The position numbers and the translations under genes are program-made. A DNA stretch of 15,396 nt, taken from JBCDCU01 sp039180865. Lineage in GTDB: Bacteria; Pseudomonadota; Alphaproteobacteria; Rhizobiales; JACESI01. The stretch spans positions 1 through 15,396 of the forward strand of contig JBCDCZ010000086.1 in assembly GCA_039180865.1 (NCBI GenBank), read 5' to 3'. Positions 7,470-14,320 of this stretch are shown here, in pieces. The notes beneath the pieces are model-generated. The model was not told where the DNA came from and searched no databases. It worked only from the letters and a program-made list of their open reading frames with translations. Numbering within the stretch: position 1 is the stretch's first letter; each line of letters opens with the position of its first letter.

Positions 7470-8405
7470 CTAAAGCTTCAATGTCCAGGATTGATTGATG
7501 AGTTCCTGCCCGAAGCTTGGCAGCAATTCTTCACTATCGATTTCGAATCCTGCGGCCTCATAGATCTTTCTGGCGGAAGTGAGAACTTCGATCGTCCAGA
7601 GCGTGAGCGCTTCATAGCCGCTTGCCCGTGCAAATCGGATACACTCTTCGACAAGGCGGCTGCCGAGCCCGTGGCCACGCATTGAAGGTTCAACAAAGAG
7701 GAGCCGAAGCCGCGCAACTTTCTCGCTCTCCTCGACGACAAAGACCGACCCGACAACCTCTCCGTCGACATCTGCAATCCATGCACGTTCTCTTTTGGGA
7801 TCGGAAGCCTTGCGAAACTTTGCAAGGATTTCCGCAACGACAACCTCGAACGATCCGTCCCAGCCGAACGCCTCATTGTAGGTTATCCCGTGACGCGAAA
7901 TCAGATGTCCGATATCGCCGATCTCGAGGTCGCGAAGAACGATCATCGGTGCTTGTTTTGAGCGCCTGCCATCATGAGCAAGGAGGCTTTCAAAGGTCGT
8001 CATAGCCTTGCAGAGCGTCTTTTGATCCGACTGTGAAAGCGGTGACACGAGAGTCCCAATCCGCGCTTCCGTCGCCCTGACGAGATCGCGATATCCTTTT
8101 TTCCCAAGCGCCGTAAGCCCCAGAACCTGACGTTTCGCATTCTTCGGATCGGCCTGTTTTTCGATCGCGCCCGCCTTTTCTAATGCAGTTATGAGACGGC
8201 TCAAGTAACCACGATCGAGTTCCAGACGCCCGCTCAGATCAGAGGCTGACAGATTGTCATCATGCTCGAGTTCATAGATCAGGCGGGCCTGAACCAGGGT
8301 AAAACCAGTGTCGAGAAGATGATCGTCGAGTGCCCCGACGAGCTTTGTATGGAACCGGTTGAAGTGCCGGAATGTGTCAATCGTCGTGTCTGTGCCGGGT
8401 GTCAT
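7470..8405 (-). CDS. MarR family regulator fused to a GNAT acetyltransferase domain
   Basis: From the ATG at 8405 this is 311 residues. The N-terminal half is a MarR winged helix: FNRFHTKLVGALDD, then LSASDLSGRLELDRGYLSRLITALEKAGAIEK (about 52-83) and a wing with KNAKRQVLGLT (89-99). The C-terminal half (about 154-311) is a GNAT domain, with LRLLFVEPSMRGHGLGSRL holding the acetyl-CoA loop R243-G-H-G-L-G248 and a C-terminal RKIYEAAGFEI. This fused architecture is a known family; most members have no proven acetyl acceptor. The frame is open up to 8465, but starts at 8450 and 8429 fall within a strong operator and 8423 adjoins it, so 8405 (or 8423) is preferred. The operator indicates autoregulation. 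Confidence 0.9.
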   Translation of the reverse strand: MTPGTDTTIDTFRHFNRFHTKLVGALDDHLLDTGFTLVQARLIYELEHDDNLSASDLSGRLELDRGYLSRLITALEKAGAIEKQADPKNAKRQVLGLTALGKKGYRDLVRATEARIGTLVSPLSQSDQKTLCKAMTTFESLLAHDGRRSKQAPMIVLRDLEIGDIGHLISRHGITYNEAFGWDGSFEVVVAEILAKFRKASDPKRERAWIADVDGEVVGSVFVVEESEKVARLRLLFVEPSMRGHGLGSRLVEECIRFARASGYEALTLWTIEVLTSARKIYEAAGFEIDSEELLPSFGQELINQSWTLKL

Positions 8406-8423
8406 TCTCAATATTGCTTTCAT

Positions 8424-8453
8424 CAACATATATGTTGCCTCAAGCAACATATA
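8424..8453. promoter_or_regulatory. MarR operator with three half-sites and overlapping -10 element
   Basis: CAACATATATGTTG (8424-8437) is a perfect 14-base palindrome. Overlapping it, TATATGTTGC (8429-8438) and GCAACATATA (8444-8453) form a perfect 10-base inverted repeat around CTCAA. Three copies of the CAACATA half-site therefore alternate in orientation. On the - strand, CTATAT (8454-8449) matches the alphaproteobacterial -10 box, with CTTCAC 15 bases upstream as a poorer -35. A repressor bound here would block transcription of the adjacent MarR-GNAT gene. Confidence 0.75.
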
Positions 8454-8688
8454 GATTCCGAGCAATTGCGTGAAGTCCGTTGAAGCACGGCCTCACGGCA
8501 CCTTCAAAGGACGTAAACGGTGATGCTTTGAAGAGATTAGATTGAAAGCATGACGTCGTGTCGTGCGAAGCTTCTCATACACTTTAAGAGGACGAGGATT
8601 TCTCTGAAAAAAGAAAGAGATAGATCTCAAACCGGAATCACTTTCCGACCCTGAAAATCTCATTGTGCGGTGTTCGGTGAACATGAAA
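8454..8688. other. Gene-free gap between the MarR operator and the yghU terminator
   Basis: About 235 bases (roughly 290 between gene ends) without a convincing gene. It holds an inverted repeat ATGCTTT (8523-8529) and AAAGCAT (8545-8551) with a 15-base loop, and an AG-rich stretch at about 8582-8632. A 63-codon frame on the - strand (8493-8684) has no family features or ribosome-binding site. I see no target gene reading to the right from the operator. Confidence 0.5.
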
Positions 8689-8713
8689 AGGCGGCGCTTT
8701 TAATGCGCCGCCT
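8689..8713 (-). terminator. Intrinsic terminator of the yghU gene
   Basis: Read on the - strand: AGGCGGCGC, a seven-base loop ATTAAAA, GCGCCGCCT, then TTTC. The 9-bp GC-rich perfect stem lies 39 bases after the yghU stop. The U-run is short (CCUUUUC), so the terminator may be moderate in strength. Confidence 0.65.
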
Positions 8714-8751
8714 CCATTCGAAATCGGTTGAGATAAGACTGATTCTTAACG

Positions 8752-9609
8752 TTAGGCGACTTTCTGCGCGGCCTCGTCGAAATCGGCTGCTGAATGCCGT
8801 TCCGGAACCTGATCAGCCTCTTCGCCCCAATTGCGATTCACTTTGCGGCCACGCTTGACCGCCTCACGCTCGGCGATCTGATCGGTCCAGCGATTGACGT
8901 TTTTGTAGGATGCGGCATCGATAAACTCAGCAGCACTGTAGACCTTGTCCTTTACGAGCGCGCCATACCACGGCCAGATCGCCATATCCGCAATCGTGTA
9001 GTCGGCGCCTGCAATATGTTCGTTCTCCGCAAGTTGCCTGTCGAGCACGTCAAGCTGGCGCTTCACTTCCATGGTGAAGCGGTCGATCGGATATTCCATC
9101 TTGAACGGTGCATATGCATAAAAGTGTCCAAAGCCGCCACCGAGATAGGGTGCCGATCCCATCTGCCAGAAGAGCCAGTTGAGAGCCTCGGTCCGTTTCG
9201 CCGGATCCTCCGGCAGGAAGGCTTTGAACTTGTCGGCAAGATAAAGCAGAATTGCGCCTGACTCGAAAACGCGGGTCGGCGTCGGTGTCGAGCGATCGAG
9301 GAGAGCCGGAATTTTGGAATTCGGATTGACCGAAACAAAGCCGGAGGAAAACTGGTCACCCTCTCTGATATCGATCAGATAGGCATCGTATTCAGCGCCC
9401 GTATGACCTGCGGCTAGGAGCTCCTCAAGCATGACCGTCACCTTCACGCCGTTCGGCGTAGCAAGGGAATAAAGCTGCAGCGGATGCTCTCCGACCGGCA
9501 GGTCTTTCTCATGCGTCGCGCCTGCAATCGGCCGGTTGATCTTGGCGAATTCACCGCCGTTTTCGGCATCCCAGGTCCAGACCTTGGGTGGCACATATTC
9601 TTCTGACAT
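8752..9609 (-). CDS. yghU: YghU-type glutathione S-transferase (disulfide-bond oxidoreductase)
   Basis: 285 residues, closely matching E. coli YghU (Nu-class, about 288 residues) as I remember it: PPKVWTWD near the N-terminus, INRPIAGATHEKDLPVG (25-41), LQLYSLATPNGVKVTVMLEEL (45-64), the thioredoxin-fold substrate loop NPNSKIPAL (95-103), glutathione-binding FESGAILLYL (115-124), and an alpha-helical C-terminal domain with NWLFWQMGSAPYLGGGFGHFY and YTIADMAIWPW. The family reduces organic hydroperoxides and disulfide bonds using two glutathiones and acts in the cytoplasm. AGGAG 6 bases before the ATG supports the start. A hairpin after the stop looks like its terminator, and a 147-base gap separates it from the gene upstream, so it is probably a single transcription unit. 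No link to the oxygenases is evident. Confidence 0.95.
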   Translation of the reverse strand: MSEEYVPPKVWTWDAENGGEFAKINRPIAGATHEKDLPVGEHPLQLYSLATPNGVKVTVMLEELLAAGHTGAEYDAYLIDIREGDQFSSGFVSVNPNSKIPALLDRSTPTPTRVFESGAILLYLADKFKAFLPEDPAKRTEALNWLFWQMGSAPYLGGGFGHFYAYAPFKMEYPIDRFTMEVKRQLDVLDRQLAENEHIAGADYTIADMAIWPWYGALVKDKVYSAAEFIDAASYKNVNRWTDQIAEREAVKRGRKVNRNWGEEADQVPERHSAADFDEAAQKVA

Positions 9610-9615
9610 TGTGGA

Positions 9616-9620
9616 CTCCT
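9616..9620 (-). promoter_or_regulatory. Shine-Dalgarno site of yghU
   Basis: AGGAG on the - strand, six bases between it and the ATG at 9609. It confirms the yghU start. Confidence 0.7.
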
Positions 9621-9756
9621 ATGGGCTCCTGATGGGACGGGCAGAAAGGAAGACAAAAGCAGCCCGTGTTGGGGGAATGATAACGGCAAATGTAGGTACG
9701 CACAGCGCGACCGCAAACCGGATGGTGACCTAACGCCGAATTCCAGGCGGCGACCG

Positions 9757-10107
9757 TTAGTGCCGGTGGAACACCTTGTGCATGATCTTCCAGCCGTCAT
9801 CGGTCTTGATCATGGCGAATTGATCTGAAAAACGATTACCGCCCCAGTCGAAGAGCTCAAGCCGAACCGTCGCTGTTGAATTCGAGATATCGAGTGCTGC
9901 AATCTCGTATGTCATGTCGGGTGACGGGCCGCGCGCGTCAGTCCGCTCATAGAGGGTTTCAATTCCACCGCCTGTGATCTTGCCGCCTTCCGACCAATAC
10001 ATCGTGGCGTCCTCATGAAAGGCGCCCTTCATAATCGATGAATCGGCCTTACGCCCGCCTTCGAGATAAAGATCGAGTGTCTGTCTGATTGCGTCTTCGT
10101 CGCTCAT
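9757..10107 (-). CDS. NTF2-like (SnoaL / putative lumazine-binding) family protein
   Basis: 116 residues in one small alpha+beta cone of the NTF2/SnoaL superfamily: an N-terminal helix EDAIRQTLDLYLEGGRKAD, then FHEDATMYW, ITGGGIETLYERT, YEIAALDISNSTATVRLELFDW and a C-terminal DGWKIMHKVFHRH strand. This order is typical of the family annotated as putative lumazine-binding or nuclear transport factor 2 family proteins, most of which have no known ligand. GGAGAGG about 8 bases before the ATG at 10107 supports the start. It stands between yghU (147-base gap) and pepF (84-base gap), on the same strand but not tightly coupled to either. Function unknown; it could be a small-molecule isomerase or hydrolase, or a binding protein. 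Confidence 0.85.
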   Translation of the reverse strand: MSDEDAIRQTLDLYLEGGRKADSSIMKGAFHEDATMYWSEGGKITGGGIETLYERTDARGPSPDMTYEIAALDISNSTATVRLELFDWGGNRFSDQFAMIKTDDGWKIMHKVFHRH

Positions 10108-10180
10108 GCCGCCGCCTCTCCCTGACTTTCATATCGAGCGACGCAATAGCGCCTGGGCAACAAAAGGTAAACTCGCAATC

Positions 10181-10197
10181 GCGTGAAAGCGTCACGC
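10181..10197 (-). terminator. Possible weak terminator or hairpin at the pepF stop
   Basis: GCGTGA (10181-10186), loop AAGCG, TCACGC (10192-10197), overlapping the pepF stop codon. Beyond the hairpin on the - strand there is GATTGCGAGTTTACC with no real U-run, so termination is doubtful. Confidence 0.25.
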
Positions 10198-12018
10198 CTC
10201 CATCGCCTCCAGCTCGTCTATGAAGCGCTCGATCAGTGACAGGCCACGCGCCCAGAAGGCCGGATCGCGAGCATCAAGGCCAAACGGTGCGAGAAGCTCG
10301 GAATGGTGCTTCGTGCCACCCGCTTTGAGCATATCGAAATACTTTTCCTGAAAACCCTCTTCGGCATCTTCGTAGACCGCGTAGAGCGAGTTCACGAGAC
10401 AATCGCCGAAGGCGTAGGCGTAAACGTAAAACGGCGAGTGAATAAAATGCGGAATATAGGTCCAGAAGGTCTCATATCCCGGTCCGAGTTTGATGGCCGG
10501 GCCGAGGCTTTCACGCTGTACATCGAGCCAGATCTCGCAGATCTGGTCGGCCGTTAATTCGCCTTCGCGCCTCTTAAGGTGGATCTTGCGTTCGAATGTG
10601 TAGAATGCGATCTGGCGCACGACGGTGTTGAGCATGTCTTCCACTTTGGAAGCGAGCATGACTTTGCGCTCTTCGCCGGTCTTCTTGGTATCGAGAAGCG
10701 CACGGAAGGTCAGCATCTCACCGAAGACCGAGGCCGTTTCAGCGAGAGTCAAAGGTGTCGGCGCCATGAGCGCGCCTTGCGGGCCGGCCAGCACCTGATG
10801 GACACCATGGCCAAGCTCATGGGCAAGGGTCATCACATCCCGGGTCTTACCCTGATAATTCATCAAAACATAAGGGTGGGCTGACGGCACGGTCGGGTGC
10901 GAGAAAGCGCCCGGTGCCTTTCCTTCTCGCATGGCAGCATCGATCCAGTTGTTGGCAAAGAAGCGCCCCGCGATATCCGCCATATCGGAGGAAAAGGTCT
11001 CATAGGCGGAAAGCACCGTTTCTTCAGCATCCTTCCACGGGATGAGTTCGCCATCGTCACGCGGAAGCGGCGCATTGCGGTCCCAATGGCTCAGCGTCTC
11101 CATGCCAAGCCATTTCGCCTTCATCGCGTAATAACGGTGCGACAGTCGCGGATAAGCGCCACGCACCGCTTCCTCCAGCGCATCCACCACATCACGTTCC
11201 ACGCGGTTTGCCAGATGGCGGCTGTCAGCAACATCTTCGAACCCGCGCCACCTGTCGGAGATTTCCTTATCTTTGGCGAGCGTGTTGGTGATCAGTGTGA
11301 AAAGCCGAATGTTTTCGGAAAAAACCTCGGCCAGAGCATCGGCCGCCTTTTTGCGTTTCTGGCCATCCTGATTGACGAGCAGGTTGAGGGTCTGTTCGAG
11401 CGCCAGATCCTTTCCATCAATGGAAAACCGCAAGGACGCCATCGTCTCATCGAAAAGACGATTAAAGGCTGAGCGACCGGTCGTCGATTTTTCATGGAAA
11501 AGCTCTTCGATCTTTTCCTCAAGCTGATAAGGCTTGTCGAGGCGCAGATCCTTGAACCACGGACGATAACGATCCAGCCCTTCGAAACTCAGCGCTGCCT
11601 CGATCACCTCGTCCGGGATCTGGTTGATTTCCAATTCGAAGAAAATCAAGCTGGCACTGATGGCGGTAATCTCGTCATTCACATCGCCATAAAACTTCGC
11701 GCGCTCAGGATCGGTTGTGTTCGCGGCATAAGAAAGACCGGCGAAGCTCGCGACCTTGCCGAGGGTTTCCTGTATATCTTCGTAAGTCCGGACCGCCTCA
11801 AGAAGGCCCGCCCGATCATTCTCCGCTTTTGCGTGGAGTGTTCCACGATGAGCGGATTGGAAAGCCGCCGCGGACGCTTTGGCTGCATCAAGATCCGCGC
11901 GGACTTCCGGAGAAGTAATGCCCGGGTAAAGATCGGCGAGGTTCCATTCCGGCAAAGGCCCGAGTTCGGCGATCCCCGCAGCTTTTGACCGGGCGGAGAA
12001 GAGCGGCATACGCTGCAT
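10192..12018 (-). CDS. pepF: M3 family oligoendopeptidase F
   Basis: Zinc metallopeptidase that cleaves short peptides in the cytoplasm. With the ATG at 12018 it has 608 residues, normal for PepF/M3B proteins (about 600). PEWNLADLYPGI (23-34) is the family's N-terminal signature, the zinc site is HELGH (400-404) in MTLAHELGHGVHQ with the third ligand E427 in LTLAETASVFGE, and the C-terminal PHFIHSPFYVYAYAFGD (523-539) carries the conserved substrate-binding His/Tyr residues. The frame stays open to a TTG at 12162, but those extra 48 residues look like no secretion signal or domain, so the ATG at 12018 (or 12009) is preferred; neither has a clear ribosome-binding site. A TTGACG on the - strand at 12198-12193 is a possible -35. 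It appears to be transcribed alone. Confidence 0.92.
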   Translation of the reverse strand: MQRMPLFSARSKAAGIAELGPLPEWNLADLYPGITSPEVRADLDAAKASAAAFQSAHRGTLHAKAENDRAGLLEAVRTYEDIQETLGKVASFAGLSYAANTTDPERAKFYGDVNDEITAISASLIFFELEINQIPDEVIEAALSFEGLDRYRPWFKDLRLDKPYQLEEKIEELFHEKSTTGRSAFNRLFDETMASLRFSIDGKDLALEQTLNLLVNQDGQKRKKAADALAEVFSENIRLFTLITNTLAKDKEISDRWRGFEDVADSRHLANRVERDVVDALEEAVRGAYPRLSHRYYAMKAKWLGMETLSHWDRNAPLPRDDGELIPWKDAEETVLSAYETFSSDMADIAGRFFANNWIDAAMREGKAPGAFSHPTVPSAHPYVLMNYQGKTRDVMTLAHELGHGVHQVLAGPQGALMAPTPLTLAETASVFGEMLTFRALLDTKKTGEERKVMLASKVEDMLNTVVRQIAFYTFERKIHLKRREGELTADQICEIWLDVQRESLGPAIKLGPGYETFWTYIPHFIHSPFYVYAYAFGDCLVNSLYAVYEDAEEGFQEKYFDMLKAGGTKHHSELLAPFGLDARDPAFWARGLSLIERFIDELEAMEA

Positions 12019-12162
12019 CAGCGGGCGCAAAGTGAGGTGCGATTTCTTCGGCAGATGGGGCAAAAACAAAGAACAGCTCCGGAGCTTTTGGCGAAAGGCG
12101 GAAAATACGGACAAGCGCGTATCGGCAACACGATCACATGATGGATGACCATGATGCGGCAA

Positions 12163-12520
12163 GGATCAAAAATGTCGCACCTGTCCACGTTTCGTCAACT
12201 ATGAAAGCAGCCACGACTGTTCACAGGGTCTGGAGCGCAACGCATTGGAAGATCAACCTGTTGCATTCTTTGAAAGAGAACGGGTTTAGTTACTCGCTGA
12301 CATCTAATTTGTTCTAAAACGCGACGCCTATTAACAGCCGGTTTACCCGATCAGGTCACTTTGAAACACAATTCGGGGGAAAACGCAGGGTTTCAGTTTA
12401 TAGCACGGTCTCCCTGCATCCAACCGAATGAGCATGCACAGCACCTGTGGGGAGCCGGCAACGTGTTGGCCCTTTGCAGCGAAACCGTCGAGTGACACAG
12501 TAAAGGGTTAGAGTACGCGT
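12163..12520. other. 358-base intergenic region upstream of the response regulator (502 if pepF starts at 12018)
   Basis: Divergent gap between pepF (-) and the sigma-54 activator gene (+). I find no gene or strong terminator here. It contains TTAA-N7-TTTA at 12331-12345, close to the CtrA box, and an AT-rich segment at about 12280-12345. The activator's own ribosome-binding site is at best AAGGG, 13 bases before its ATG. Confidence 0.5.
12331..12345. promoter_or_regulatory. CtrA-like box candidate
   Basis: TTAA-CAGCCGG-TTTA differs by one base from the CtrA consensus TTAA-N7-TTAA. It lies 175 bases upstream of the response-regulator gene. One near-match in an AT-rich gap is weak evidence. 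Confidence 0.2.
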
Positions 12521-14077
12521 ATGCAGGAGAGCATTCTCATCGTCGACGACGATCCGGTTGAGCGACGCCTGATTGAGGCCAATTTGACCAAGTTCGGCTT
12601 TCGTTGCCTGACAGCTTCCGGTGGAGAGGAAGCTTTGGCGATTCTTCGCGAACAAACGGATCGGATCGCCGTGATGATCCTTGATCTCGTCATGCCCGAC
12701 CTTGATGGCATGGGTGTTCTCGAAACCATGAGACGCGACGGCTACACCATACCCGTGATCGTACAAACGGCGCAGGGTGGCATCGATACAGTTGTGAGTG
12801 CCATGCGCGCCGGAGCTCATGATTTTGCGGTCAAGCCCGTCTCGCCCGAGCGCCTGAAAGTCTCAATCAACAATGCGATGAAGGTCTCTACACTGGAGAC
12901 GGAACTCAGACGCGTAAAGCGAAGCGTCACCGGCACACTGACCTTTGAGGACGTCATCTCCAAGGCCGAGCGCATGGAGCGGGTCATAGAGCTCGGCAAG
13001 CGCGCGGCAGCTTCGACAATCCCGATCCTTCTCGAAGGCGAGACGGGTGTTGGTAAGGAAATGATTGCCCGCGCAATTCAGGGGTCTTCAAAACGCCGCA
13101 CCAAGCCGTTCGTCACATTGAATTGCGGCGCAGTCCCGGAAACGCTGGTTGAATCGATCCTGTTCGGGCACGAAAAGGGCGCCTTTACCGGCGCGACAGA
13201 ACGCAAGATCGGTAAATTCAAAGAAGCAGACGGGGGAACCCTCTTCCTCGACGAGATCGGGGAATTGACGCTCGATCTCCAGGTGAAGCTTCTCCGCGCC
13301 CTCCAGGAAGGTGAAATTGATCCGGTCGGAGGCCGGCGGACTGAGAAAGTCGACATCCGCGTTATATCTGCAACCAACCGCAGCCTCATCGACATGGTGA
13401 AAGCCGGAACCTTTCGCGAAGATCTTTATTACAGGCTTAACGTTTTCCCAATCACCATCCCCCCGCTGCGCGACCGCATGGCCGATATTCCGGCTCTTGC
13501 ACGACACTTCACGGCGCGCTTTGCCGCCGAAGAGGGGCGGAGACACATCAAAGGCTTAAGTCGCGACGCACTGGAAATGCTTAGCGAGTACCATTGGCCA
13601 GGCAACATCCGGCAGCTCGAAAACACAATCTTCCGGGCCGTTGTGCTGTGCGATGCGGATGAATTGACGGAGGCCGATTTTCCACAAATCACGGCGGGTG
13701 TTCCACTTCAGAAACACGCCTGGCAGCAGCCATCAGCAGATGAGAAGGCATCGATATTCCAAGAGTTTAGGAGAGACGACACTATACGGTTTCAGGAAAT
13801 TGATCTGACCGATCCCAACGTTATCGGCGCTCATGAATTCGCATCTTCGTTGAACGAAGAAGATGCACAGGACGCTGCAATGCGCCTTATTGATGTCACC
13901 GACAATATCCGGCCGCTTGATGAACTTGAGGCAGAAATCATCAGGGCGGCTTTTATACACTACAATGGGCACATTTCAGAAATGGCGCGGCGTTTAAAGA
14001 TCGGACGGTCCACCCTTTACCGTAAGATGAAGGAATACGGGATCGGGCCGGAGGATCTTGCCACAGCGAACGGGTGA
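12521..14077 (+). CDS. NtrC-type sigma-54-dependent response regulator
   Basis: 518 residues. The receiver domain (1-120) has the acidic pocket D9, D10 and D11, phospho-acceptor D55 (MILDLVMPD), T83 and K105. The AAA+ sigma-54 interaction domain (about 142-375) has Walker A GETGVGKE (173-180), the sigma-54-contacting GAFTGA loop (220-225), Walker B LFLDE (241-245) and FREDLYYRLNVFPI (298-311) with a likely arginine finger R299. A Fis-type helix-turn-helix (about 467-507) ends the protein. All key residues are intact, so it should be a phosphorylation-controlled activator of sigma-54 promoters. Between AAA+ and HTH is an unusual, acidic linker of about 70 residues (393-465). No histidine kinase is adjacent, so it is an orphan here. 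The next gene has a sigma-54-like element. Confidence 0.93.
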   Translation: MQESILIVDDDPVERRLIEANLTKFGFRCLTASGGEEALAILREQTDRIAVMILDLVMPDLDGMGVLETMRRDGYTIPVIVQTAQGGIDTVVSAMRAGAHDFAVKPVSPERLKVSINNAMKVSTLETELRRVKRSVTGTLTFEDVISKAERMERVIELGKRAAASTIPILLEGETGVGKEMIARAIQGSSKRRTKPFVTLNCGAVPETLVESILFGHEKGAFTGATERKIGKFKEADGGTLFLDEIGELTLDLQVKLLRALQEGEIDPVGGRRTEKVDIRVISATNRSLIDMVKAGTFREDLYYRLNVFPITIPPLRDRMADIPALARHFTARFAAEEGRRHIKGLSRDALEMLSEYHWPGNIRQLENTIFRAVVLCDADELTEADFPQITAGVPLQKHAWQQPSADEKASIFQEFRRDDTIRFQEIDLTDPNVIGAHEFASSLNEEDAQDAAMRLIDVTDNIRPLDELEAEIIRAAFIHYNGHISEMARRLKIGRSTLYRKMKEYGIGPEDLATANG

Positions 14078-14305
14078 CAAGTGCATTGCGCGCGAAAAAC
14101 GGGCTGAGCAGCCTCACTCCGTTCTGTCACAAGGCAGCCGCCTCAAAGATATGTTAATATCATTCATCTTATTCACAGATGGCAGGCCGGAGAGGAAGTA
14201 ATCTGCAACATAAAAACAACAGCGTGATCTTATTTGGAACTGCACTTGTTTAAAGCGTTGCAGCAATCCGGCAAGCAGGCATTTAGTTGAAATCCGACGC
14301 ACAGG
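14078..14305. other. Intergenic region between the activator and the L,D-transpeptidase-like gene
   Basis: About 230 bases. It holds GGCTG-AG-CAGCC (a very tight stem after the activator stop, no T-run), GATAT-GTTA-ATATC (14148-14161) and a sigma-54-like element at 14234-14250. A 62-codon frame on the - strand (14114-14302) has no family features. Confidence 0.4.
14234..14250 (+). promoter_or_regulatory. Sigma-54-like -24/-12 element
   Basis: TTGGAACTGCACTTGTT compared with the consensus YTGGCACGRNNNTTGCW: the -24 GG (14236-14237) and the -12 G (14248) are exactly 10 bases apart and TTG is present, but the -12 C is T and the -24 C is A. It lies 56-71 bases before the candidate starts of the next gene. 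The imperfect -12 keeps confidence low. Confidence 0.3.
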
Positions 14306-14320
14306 ATGGGCCGGCCGAAT

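Noticed and set aside
8493..8684. 63-codon frame on the - strand in the gap before the yghU terminator
   Set aside because: No ribosome-binding site, no recognisable motif, low-complexity basic composition; probably chance.
12019..12162. N-terminal extension of pepF from TTG 12162
   Set aside because: The extra 48 residues resemble neither a signal peptide nor the family N-terminus, there is no ribosome-binding site, and the family signature begins shortly after the ATG at 12018.
14074..14130. Long-range inverted repeat GTGACA / TGTCAC after the activator stop
   Set aside because: Only 6 bases per arm with about 45 bases between them; expected by chance and not terminator-like.
14114..14302. 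62-codon frame on the - strand between the activator and the transpeptidase-like gene
   Set aside because: No family features, and it overlaps the likely promoter of the next gene.
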